62,319 nt of DNA from an uncultured Fidelibacterota bacterium (GTDB lineage Bacteria > Fidelibacterota > Marinisomatia > Marinisomatales > Marinisomataceae). The translations under genes and the position numbers were made by a program. Positions 1-7,009 of this stretch are shown in pieces. Positions within the stretch are counted from its first letter, which is position 1. Every line of letters starts with the position of its first letter. The notes under the pieces were generated by a model. The model did not search any database, was not told the origin of the DNA, and was given only the letters and a program-made list of their open reading frames with translations. The DNA is taken from positions 1 to 62,319 of the forward strand of contig CACHCR010000001.1 in the NCBI GenBank assembly GCA_902578385.1, in the 5' to 3' direction.

Positions 1-335
1 ACAAACTTTTAAAAATTCAAGAGATCTTAAAAGATGGTAGTACATGTATAGCTAATTATAAACCAGGATCATTTAATAATAAAATTACTCAAGATGGTAA
101 AATTGGATTTAGAATACCTAATCATCATTTTTTAAAATCTGTATTAAATATATATAGTAAACCAATCACAACTACCAGTATAAATGAATCTGGATTTGAG
201 CCCCTTTATCAGCCAGATGCAATTGAAGAGAAGTTTAGAGATAAAATTGATTTACTTCTAGATGATGGAATAATTAAAAATAATCCATCAAAAATTTATA
301 TGTTTACACAAAACGAAATAAAGCAATTACGTTAA
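1..335 (+). CDS. tsaC: Sua5/YciO/YrdC-type threonylcarbamoyl-AMP synthase, C-terminal part (5' truncated)
   Basis: An open frame enters from the left edge (first whole codon at base 3) and stops with TAA at 333-335. About 110 residues are visible. They carry the C-terminal half of the Sua5/YrdC fold: an RIPNHHFL segment, then PITTTSINESG (the family's 'P..tTSAN.SG' nucleotide-binding segment), then a DLLLDDG...NNPSKIY stretch matching the usual 'D.ilD.G....pSTvv'. The family makes threonylcarbamoyl-AMP from threonine, bicarbonate and ATP for the t6A modification of ANN-decoding tRNAs, in the cytoplasm. The stop overlaps the next start (TAATG), so the two genes are probably co-translated. The N-terminus lies outside the window, so TsaC and longer Sua5 forms cannot be told apart. 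Confidence 0.8.
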   Translation, partial: KLLKIQEILKDGSTCIANYKPGSFNNKITQDGKIGFRIPNHHFLKSVLNIYSKPITTTSINESGFEPLYQPDAIEEKFRDKIDLLLDDGIIKNNPSKIYMFTQNEIKQLR

Positions 336-1048
336 TGAAGTATTTTATAATAGTACTTCTTAGCTCATTATCTTTAGCATCAAACCCAGAAGGAAGATTT
401 GATTCAAAAGTTAAATATGAATATAATGTATTTCTTGAAGTCTTAAATCTGAAATTAGGTGAAGCTTCTCTATCAATAAATAATCCAGACACTATTAATG
501 ATGTTAATGTATACCATTTAAGTTTTAATGTCAGAACAACAAGATTGGGTGATACAATTTATAAAATTAGGAATAAAATTGATGTCTGGATTGATCAAAA
601 GAGTTTAAATGTAGTAAAGCAGGATAAAAATATAAGGGAACTTCGTAAAAAGAAATCATCAAAAACAATTATTAAAGATCAAAAGGGTGTAACGAACGGA
701 CAAGAATTTATTGTAGTACCTAATGCTTTTGATCCGTACTCATTAATACTCATTCTATCAGAATTTGATATTAAAGAAAATGAATCAAAACAATTCAATA
801 TTGTAGATGCAGGTAAAAATAGAATAATCGAAGTTAAAAACTTAGGAATAAAAAAAATAAAAACACCATATGGGAAGCATGATGGGTATACATTATCTCC
901 AGTCAAAAATGGTCAGCCTGTTCTTAAAAATAAGGGTGATATGGAAGTGACATATGCATTAATAGATAACACTCTAGTACCTGCAGAAATATTGATTAAA
1001 CTAAGTAGCGGTGTAATTAAACTTAAGCTTAAAAAAATACGCGAATAA
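335..1048 (+). CDS. DUF3108 family exported protein
   Basis: A 237-residue protein with a short hydrophobic N-terminal signal (residues 1-16, ending around SLAS). The rest is beta-rich and resembles DUF3108: an early 'F.VLNLKLGEASLSI' strand pair, a central segment with 'DPYSLILILSEF', and an 'IKTPYGKHDGY' segment near the end. DUF3108 proteins are periplasmic or envelope proteins of unknown function in Gram-negative bacteria. The start codon overlaps the stop of the Sua5-like gene. The 3' end overlaps the convergent rseP gene by 20 bases. The family call rests on pattern similarity only. Confidence 0.65.
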   Translation: MKYFIIVLLSSLSLASNPEGRFDSKVKYEYNVFLEVLNLKLGEASLSINNPDTINDVNVYHLSFNVRTTRLGDTIYKIRNKIDVWIDQKSLNVVKQDKNIRELRKKKSSKTIIKDQKGVTNGQEFIVVPNAFDPYSLILILSEFDIKENESKQFNIVDAGKNRIIEVKNLGIKKIKTPYGKHDGYTLSPVKNGQPVLKNKGDMEVTYALIDNTLVPAEILIKLSSGVIKLKLKKIRE

Positions 1049-2201
1049 TATCGTTTAGAATTAAAAACACCATTAAAGTCAAAAGAATAAACATACCAAA
1101 TGACTGAATTCTGATACGTGCTTTTACAGAAAGTTTTCTTCCCATTAATACTTCAATCAATATTAAAGCTATATGACCTCCATCTAAGCCTGGGATTGGT
1201 AAAATATTTATATATGCCAGATTAACACTTATCAAAGCCATCAAAAAGAGAAATGGGACAAGGCCTGCTTGAGCAGCTTGGCCTGCCATATCGCCAATCA
1301 TAATAACACTACCTACTTCATCACGTGATACATTTCCTTGAAAAATCATTTTCAATGATGATGTCATTAATGTCATAGCCCATTTTGTTTGATTATATCC
1401 ATAAACAATTGATTCTTGAAAATTTAATTCTACAGGTATCTGCTTTTTTGAAACTCCCAATGTCCCCACTTCTTGATCAACTCTTCCTGTTGATAAATTG
1501 GGTCTGGAACCAAGTTTAGCTGTTAAGCTAATTAACTTCCCATTTCTGTCAATTGTAATTAAAACGGAATTGTTAGGATTGTTTTCAATATTTTCTACAG
1601 CAGTTTCCCATGAATCAACTTCTATATTATTAATAGATAGAATTTTATCCCCTGCTAACACCCCTGAAGTCTCTGCTGCTTGTTCTGGAACAACATAATC
1701 AATAACTGTATTGTTATTTTCAAGCTCTGTATCTCCTTGGATGTTCCCTATCAATATAAAAACAAAAAAGGTTAAAATTAGGTTCATAATCACACCTGCG
1801 CTCATAACCCAAATTTTTTGTAAAGGTGTTTTTGACTCTAATTCATCATCAGCGCCTTTAAATTCACTGTCCATACTTTCATCCAAAATACCTTTCATTT
1901 TTACATATCCGCCAAGAGGTAATAGCCCAATAGTATAAACCGTTTCTGAAGGGTTTTTAAAAGATGATAAAGTTTTAGAATAAACTTTACCCCAACTCAA
2001 CTTCTTATTTTTAAATGAAAAGAAAAATATATCTATAATTAAACCATTTTTTGTTTTGGTAAAATCAATAAAGTTTGGTGGCATACCAACTGAAAAACGT
2101 TCTACACCTACTCCAACACTTCTGGCTGCCCAAAAATGCCCTAGCTCATGAACAAAAACAATTACTCCAATTAGTACTATAAATGCTAAGATATAAATCA
2201 T
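1029..2201 (-). CDS. rseP: RseP-type site-2 zinc metalloprotease (M50)
   Basis: A 390-residue membrane protein of normal family length. HELGH at residues 18-22 in the first transmembrane helix is the HExxH zinc site. A PDZ domain lies near residues 170-245. The second catalytic motif, PGLDGGH, lies near residue 340 in a later helix. RseP-type proteases cut transmembrane anti-sigma factors and leftover signal peptides inside the inner membrane. This is the last gene of the envelope operon, 6 bases after dxr, the same neighbourhood as in Proteobacteria (dxr-cdsA-rseP-bamA-skp-lpx), though no cdsA is present here. It converges on the DUF3108 gene with a 20-base overlap. Confidence 0.93.
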   Translation of the reverse strand: MIYILAFIVLIGVIVFVHELGHFWAARSVGVGVERFSVGMPPNFIDFTKTKNGLIIDIFFFSFKNKKLSWGKVYSKTLSSFKNPSETVYTIGLLPLGGYVKMKGILDESMDSEFKGADDELESKTPLQKIWVMSAGVIMNLILTFFVFILIGNIQGDTELENNNTVIDYVVPEQAAETSGVLAGDKILSINNIEVDSWETAVENIENNPNNSVLITIDRNGKLISLTAKLGSRPNLSTGRVDQEVGTLGVSKKQIPVELNFQESIVYGYNQTKWAMTLMTSSLKMIFQGNVSRDEVGSVIMIGDMAGQAAQAGLVPFLFLMALISVNLAYINILPIPGLDGGHIALILIEVLMGRKLSVKARIRIQSFGMFILLTLMVFLILNDIIRVFF

Positions 2202-2207
2202 GTCGTT

Positions 2208-3344
2208 TTAATTTGGTTCTAAATATAGCTTAATATTTTCATCTAAAATAAGTAAATCTTCTAAAGAAGGTAGATCATCAGATCCAAATTCGCTTACAAC
2301 CTCTTTAGTAAGAATGAATATTTGATTAAAGGAAATTTTTTCATCTAGAAATTTTTGTACTATGTAATCATTCGCAATACTCATAACAGCTACCCTATTG
2401 CCACCTAACTTTATAAGCTCATGTACAAGACCTAGAATGGGATATCTTTTATAATCAGGAGATTGAAATGCAAGACTTAAATCACTTAAATCTAAACTAT
2501 CGATAGCCAATGTTTTTCTTGCTGGATAGGTTAACGCATATTGTATAGGGACTTTCATATCGGGTGTGCCTAAATGTGCTTTGTAGGAACCATCAATAAA
2601 TTCAACCATTGAATGAATAATTGATTGTGGATGTATTGTAATTTCAATTTGTTCAATATCTATATCAAAGAGCCATATCGCCTCTACTAACTCTAAAGCT
2701 TTATTCATCATTGTAGCTGAGTCAATTGATATTTTTTTACCCATGTTCCAATTAGGGTGTTTAAGAGCCTGAGCTGGTGAAATTAAATCAAATTCGCTAA
2801 GTGGTTTTTCTAGAAATGGACCTCCACTCCCCGTGAGAATTATTTTTTTTAAATCTGAATGATTTTCACCATGTAGACATTGAAAAATTGCAGAATGTTC
2901 ACTATCAACGGGTATAATTTTAACATTATTTTTTTTTGCAAGAGGCATTATAAAATGCCCTCCTAATACTAAAGACTCTTTGTTACTTAATGCAATATCT
3001 ATCCCATTTTTAATAAGTTCTACTGTAGGTTTTAAACCTGAAGTTCCAACAATTGCATTAATTGCTAAATCGATATTTTGAAAAGGAATTTTAGATGAAG
3101 AATTTTCTCCATTATAAACTTTAATATTATTGTGATGACAATAGTCAAATAATTCATGGGATGAGTCAATCTTATCAATTGCAACTATCTGTGGTTGGTG
3201 TTCTTTTATTTGATCTAATAATAATTCTGAATTTGAATAACAACTAAGCCCAATAACTTTATGTGAATTACTTTTTGATATTACATCTAATGATTGAACC
3301 CCAATTGATCCTGTTGAACCCATAACAAAAACATTTTTTTTCAT
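2208..3344 (-). CDS. dxr: 1-deoxy-D-xylulose 5-phosphate reductoisomerase
   Basis: A 378-residue protein. It has the N-terminal NADPH motif GSTGSIG (about residues 9-15), the NKES motif with the following glycines, PVDSEHSA (metal ligands), TGSGGPF, and HPNWNMGKKISIDSATMMNK, all diagnostic of DXR. It converts DXP to MEP with NADPH and a divalent metal, the first committed step of the non-mevalonate isoprenoid pathway. The gene sits between lpxA (8 bases upstream) and rseP (6 bases downstream), so it is likely co-transcribed with lipid A genes. Other pathway genes (ispE, ispDF) lie at 22-24 kb, and uppS is in this same operon. Confidence 0.96.
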   Translation of the reverse strand: MKKNVFVMGSTGSIGVQSLDVISKSNSHKVIGLSCYSNSELLLDQIKEHQPQIVAIDKIDSSHELFDYCHHNNIKVYNGENSSSKIPFQNIDLAINAIVGTSGLKPTVELIKNGIDIALSNKESLVLGGHFIMPLAKKNNVKIIPVDSEHSAIFQCLHGENHSDLKKIILTGSGGPFLEKPLSEFDLISPAQALKHPNWNMGKKISIDSATMMNKALELVEAIWLFDIDIEQIEITIHPQSIIHSMVEFIDGSYKAHLGTPDMKVPIQYALTYPARKTLAIDSLDLSDLSLAFQSPDYKRYPILGLVHELIKLGGNRVAVMSIANDYIVQKFLDEKISFNQIFILTKEVVSEFGSDDLPSLEDLLILDENIKLYLEPN

Positions 3345-3352
3345 TTGAAATA

Positions 3353-4123
3353 TTAGATAATTCCTCTATTGCTAGATTCATAAAAACTAATGATATCATT
3401 GATATGACTGTTATGGTGAAGCTCTTTTTTAACTTTATCTAGAGCATTTGATTGATTTAATTCTGACCTAAAAAGATATCTATATGCTTTTTTAATATCA
3501 GCCTTTTCATCATCAGAAAATCCTCTTCTAGTCAACCCAATTGAGTTAATCCCAGAGTATTTAACAGGATGTTTACCAGCAAGAATAAATGGAGGAATGT
3601 CTTGTACTATTTTTGAATTGGCAGCTACCATTGCATGTTTTCCTACTTTACAAAACTGGTGTACATTACTTGCTCCGCCAAGTATTGCCCAATCATCTAT
3701 TTCAACATGTCCTCCTAAAGCAACAAGATTGACAAGTATAACGTTATTCCCAATAATACAATCATGTGCAACGTGAACACCTGTCATTATTAGCACATCT
3801 TCACCAATTCTAGTTTCACCAGTTTCTTTAGTACCCCTATTTAAAGTAACAAACTCTCTTATTATGGTTCTATCGCCAATAATTAATTTGCTTTGTTCTC
3901 CTTCAAACTTTTTATCTTGAGGGATAGCTCCAATACTGCTATTATGAACTAACTGACAATCGTTTCCAATCTCAGTGAACTCAGATATTGTATTAAAATT
4001 ACCTATTTTTACATTGTCACCAATTATGACGTTATCTTCGATAACATTATAGGCGCCTATCTGAACATTTTTACCAATCTTTGCAGATGTGGATATAATA
4101 CTTGTCTGATGTATGTTACTAAT
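3353..4123 (-). CDS. lpxA: UDP-N-acetylglucosamine acyltransferase, apparent ATT start
   Basis: First acyltransferase of lipid A synthesis, moving a 3-hydroxyacyl chain from ACP to UDP-GlcNAc. The frame gives 256 residues (E. coli LpxA has 262) with left-handed beta-helix hexapeptides and the HVAHDC catalytic-His segment. No ATG, GTG or TTG occurs in frame until a GTG at 3796, which would remove about 110 conserved residues. The residues before it are clearly LpxA: the frame reads SNIHQTSIISTSAKIG just after the ATT codon at 4123-4121, matching the family's usual 'MS.IHPTAII' opening. AGGAG lies 6 bases upstream of that ATT and overlaps the fabZ stop. I therefore place the start at ATT; a sequencing error of an ATG is the alternative. 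The frame is also continuous with fabZ apart from its single UAG stop. Confidence 0.88.
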   Translation of the reverse strand: MSNIHQTSIISTSAKIGKNVQIGAYNVIEDNVIIGDNVKIGNFNTISEFTEIGNDCQLVHNSSIGAIPQDKKFEGEQSKLIIGDRTIIREFVTLNRGTKETGETRIGEDVLIMTGVHVAHDCIIGNNVILVNLVALGGHVEIDDWAILGGASNVHQFCKVGKHAMVAANSKIVQDIPPFILAGKHPVKYSGINSIGLTRRGFSDDEKADIKKAYRYLFRSELNQSNALDKVKKELHHNSHINDIISFYESSNRGII

Positions 4124-4132
4124 TTTCTTCTC

Positions 4133-4564
4133 CTATTTATCTACCACCGAAGCTAAGAACTCAGCTTTAGCAATCAGTTCTTTGTCAACATGACATGTTG
4201 CTTCAAATTTAAAAGAATTTAACTTTTCATTTAATACTTTAGCATTAATAATAATTTGATCTCCTGGTATTACATTTTTCAATATTCTAAAATTGGATAC
4301 TTTTGATAAGTAAACTAAATGTTCATCAGGATTATCAATATAGTCTAAAATAATTAAACAGGCAGATTGAGCCATAGATTCTAAAAGCAACACTCCTGGC
4401 ATAACAGGTTTTTCTGGAAAGTGCCCTTGAAAAAAATGTTCATTAAAAGTGACATTTTTAAGAGTTGTAATTTCTTTTTTTTCTTTTTTATCTTCAATCC
4501 TATCTATTAATAAAAAAGGATATCTATGTGGAATTACTTTTAATATGTAGTTAATATTTTTCAT
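4133..4564 (-). CDS. fabZ: 3-hydroxyacyl-ACP dehydratase FabZ
   Basis: A 143-residue hotdog-fold protein. It carries HRYPFLLIDRI near residue 12 and GHFPEKPVMPGVLLLESMAQ near residues 47-66, which includes the catalytic His and Glu. It dehydrates 3-hydroxyacyl-ACP in fatty-acid elongation and competes with LpxA/LpxD for the same hydroxyacyl-ACP pool, hence its regular place in lpx operons. Its ATG overlaps the lpxC stop (ATGA). Its TAG stop forms part of the AGGAG that precedes lpxA. In many Bacteroidetes LpxC and FabZ are one fused protein; here they are separate but overlapping. Confidence 0.95.
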   Translation of the reverse strand: MKNINYILKVIPHRYPFLLIDRIEDKKEKKEITTLKNVTFNEHFFQGHFPEKPVMPGVLLLESMAQSACLIILDYIDNPDEHLVYLSKVSNFRILKNVIPGDQIIINAKVLNEKLNSFKFEATCHVDKELIAKAEFLASVVDK

Positions 4565-5481
4565 TTGAATTGATCTTTAAATTCTTTTCTTAATAATCTG
4601 GCAAATTCTACATTACCTTTATGGCCACTCTTAATTGCAGTAACATGACCTTTAATAGGCATACCAAGCAAAGCTAAATCTCCAATTAAATCTAATGTCT
4701 TATGTCTAACAGGTTCATTTTTAAATCTTAATTGTTGTGATTTATACAATCCACGAGACCCGCGATGAAACTTAATTCCAAACTTTTCTTTGAATAAATT
4801 TACTTCATCTCCATCAATATCAGTATCAACAATTATCACTGCATTACCTACATTACCCCCCTTGATAAGCCCTTGTTTTGCCAGCTCTGTAACTTCACTT
4901 AATAAACAAAATGTTCTAGCTGGTGCAATTTGTTTTTCATAATTAGTATATGCATTTTGAATAGAACTATATTGTACATCCAGATCATCAAGATCATATT
5001 GAATAGTAAAGGTTGTTTTAAAGCCGTCGTAAGGGACAGCTAATACTTCTACATCTTTGTCTTCATCATTATATACTACAGGTTTTGTAATTTCCAAAAA
5101 GTTTACAGGTGCATTTTGTTCAACAATTTGACCTTCTTTTAAAGAAGAAACAAAATCCTTAGAACTGCCGTCCATAACTGGTGGTTCTTTGCTATTAAGC
5201 TCAATTAATAGATTATTAATTCGCATTCCAGCACATGCTGACATAACATGTTCAGTAGTATGTACTCTCACTCCATTCTCCTCAATAGTAGTTCCTCTGG
5301 TTAAATCAACTACATTATCAATATCTGGAGTAACAACTTTATCTCCTTTATCATTTCGGATAAACTTTATTCCAGTATTTTCATCGGCTGGATGAAATGT
5401 GACAGTGCTTTGCACTCCTGTGTGTAAACCCACACCAGTACATGAAACTGAATATTTAATTGTTTTCTGTTTAGATCCCAT
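4561..5481 (-). CDS. lpxC: UDP-3-O-acyl-N-acetylglucosamine deacetylase
   Basis: A 306-residue LpxC, full length for the family. Visible motifs are TGVGLHTG at the N-terminus, HTTEHVMSA near residue 78 (zinc His), MDGSSKDF, KHKTLDLIGDLALLG near residue 260 (zinc His and Asp) and GHVTAIKSGHKGN near the C-terminus (catalytic His). It removes the acetyl group from UDP-3-O-acyl-GlcNAc, the committed step of lipid A synthesis, in the cytoplasm. It overlaps lpxD by 11 bases upstream and fabZ by 4 bases downstream, consistent with translational coupling. Confidence 0.96.
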   Translation of the reverse strand: MGSKQKTIKYSVSCTGVGLHTGVQSTVTFHPADENTGIKFIRNDKGDKVVTPDIDNVVDLTRGTTIEENGVRVHTTEHVMSACAGMRINNLLIELNSKEPPVMDGSSKDFVSSLKEGQIVEQNAPVNFLEITKPVVYNDEDKDVEVLAVPYDGFKTTFTIQYDLDDLDVQYSSIQNAYTNYEKQIAPARTFCLLSEVTELAKQGLIKGGNVGNAVIIVDTDIDGDEVNLFKEKFGIKFHRGSRGLYKSQQLRFKNEPVRHKTLDLIGDLALLGMPIKGHVTAIKSGHKGNVEFARLLRKEFKDQFK

Positions 5482-6466
5482 CTTTTTTTAACTTTTTTTC
5501 AAGCAACTCAAATCTTGTATAGATAGCATCTCTTTTTTGTTTTTCTTTTAGTGGTCTTGCTGGGTTTCCTGCATACATTTCTGAACCTGGAAGAGATTTT
5601 AAAACACAAGATCTTGCTGCTATAACAGATTTTGCCCCTATGGTAATATGTGGACCTATATCACTTTTCCCGGCAACAGTAACATAATCTTCAATTGTTG
5701 TGCTTCCTCCAATAAAAACTCCTCCAGCAAACAAGCAACCCATTCCAATAGTTACGTTATGAGCTATATGAACCTGATTATCTAATTTAGTATAATCCGA
5801 TATTGTTGTATTTTTTACAGAACCTCGATCAATTGTACAAGCTGCTCCAATTTCTACATCGTCGCCAATCACTACTGATTTAATGTGTGGAATTTTGTGA
5901 TGTGAATTTTCAATTGTGTGATAACCAAAACCATCACTACCTATCACAGTTCCAGCGTTAATTATGGAATTTTTACCAATTATTGTATTATCATATAAAA
6001 CAACATTATCATGCAGCACTGTATTGTCACCAATGACAGTTCCAGCGTTAATCTTAACACCATTCCCAATAAAGACATTATTCCCCAAAACTACATCATG
6101 CTCTACAACTGAAAAAGAACCAATATGAAAATTTGTAGGTTTCTTTACAGAGCTATCAATTACAGAATGTTCCGATACATTATAAATTGGTACTGGTCTA
6201 TTATCAAACAAGTCTAGTATTTGAATCATAGATATATATGGACTGTCTACTAAAATTCCAGATTGATTTTTAAGATCATCTTCTGATAAAACAACAAAAG
6301 CAGAAGCTTTTGAAGATTCAATTTCTTTTTTATACTTAGGCAAAAAAGCGAAAGCAATGGACTCTTTTGATGCTAATTTAATATCATCAACTGTGGAAAT
6401 GTTGATTGACCCATCACCAATCAATTTACCGCCTACTTTTTTGGCTAACTCTTTAAGAGTAATCAA
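5471..6466 (-). CDS. lpxD: UDP-3-O-acylglucosamine N-acyltransferase
   Basis: A 331-residue protein with the two-part LpxD layout. An N-terminal uridine-binding domain (about residues 1-100) precedes a long run of hexapeptide repeats (V-I-G-x-x type, about 105-305). HIAHNVTIG contains the catalytic His, and GAACTIDRGS precedes it as in the family. A short helical tail ends the protein. It adds the N-linked hydroxyacyl chain to UDP-3-O-acyl-glucosamine, the third lipid A step. It sits between the Skp-like gene (13 bases upstream) and lpxC (overlapping), the classical skp-lpxD order. Confidence 0.95.
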   Translation of the reverse strand: MITLKELAKKVGGKLIGDGSINISTVDDIKLASKESIAFAFLPKYKKEIESSKASAFVVLSEDDLKNQSGILVDSPYISMIQILDLFDNRPVPIYNVSEHSVIDSSVKKPTNFHIGSFSVVEHDVVLGNNVFIGNGVKINAGTVIGDNTVLHDNVVLYDNTIIGKNSIINAGTVIGSDGFGYHTIENSHHKIPHIKSVVIGDDVEIGAACTIDRGSVKNTTISDYTKLDNQVHIAHNVTIGMGCLFAGGVFIGGSTTIEDYVTVAGKSDIGPHITIGAKSVIAARSCVLKSLPGSEMYAGNPARPLKEKQKRDAIYTRFELLEKKLKKDGI

Positions 6467-6479
6467 AAGTGTTGCCCTA

Positions 6480-6995
6480 TTATTCTGCTGACTGATTAGT
6501 CTTTCTAAGCTCGTAAAGTACGTCGTCTGTTAAATCAATCGTTGGCTTTGTATACAATGAAGCCTGGGAACCATCAATGATTAAATCAAACCCTTTAGAA
6601 ATTGCAACAGCATTTACAGCAGACTTAAATTTTTCTACCAACTCAAACTCTAGCTGAGCCTGTTTTCTTGTTAGTTCACCATTAGGGCCAACTTTTGATA
6701 ATTGATAGCTCTGCATAGAATTATTCATATCAACTATGTCCTGCTCTTTTGCTTTCTTTAATTCTTCTGACATCATTAGGCTTTGTTGCTCATATTCTTT
6801 AACCATACTATCTAGTTCAGTCGCCATAGATTGATACTCTTTTTGAATTACCTCTAACTCAAGCTGTAATTGTTGCTCAACATCCTTAAACTCTTCAAAA
6901 TCGAGTCTTATCTTTTCAGAAAATACTATACCTATCTTTTGCTGTGAAAAAGCAATTCCTGTTAATAGCAATATTGTTAATATTTTTTTATACAC
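6480..6995 (-). CDS. OmpH/Skp-like periplasmic chaperone
   Basis: I start the gene at the GTG at 6995-6993 because AAGGAG lies 6 bases upstream and a clean signal peptide follows (lysines, a hydrophobic stretch, then a likely cleavage near AFS-QQ). This gives 171 residues; a longer in-frame start at 7046 would overlap bamA. The mature part starts with 'KIGIVFSEKI', then a long charged helical hairpin (about residues 40-120, coiled-coil-like), and ends with the 'AVNAVAISKGFDLIIDGS' segment typical of OmpH/Skp. Skp chaperones hold unfolded outer-membrane proteins in the periplasm and pass them to BAM. The position directly after bamA and before lpxD supports this. Confidence 0.88.
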   Translation of the reverse strand: MYKKILTILLLTGIAFSQQKIGIVFSEKIRLDFEEFKDVEQQLQLELEVIQKEYQSMATELDSMVKEYEQQSLMMSEELKKAKEQDIVDMNNSMQSYQLSKVGPNGELTRKQAQLEFELVEKFKSAVNAVAISKGFDLIIDGSQASLYTKPTIDLTDDVLYELRKTNQSAE

Positions 6996-7009
6996 TTTAT
7001 TCTCCTTAT

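Noticed and set aside
3353-3796. A 147-residue LpxA fragment starting at GTG
   Set aside because: The same frame continues upstream for about 110 clearly LpxA-like residues, so the gene is full length and the GTG is internal.
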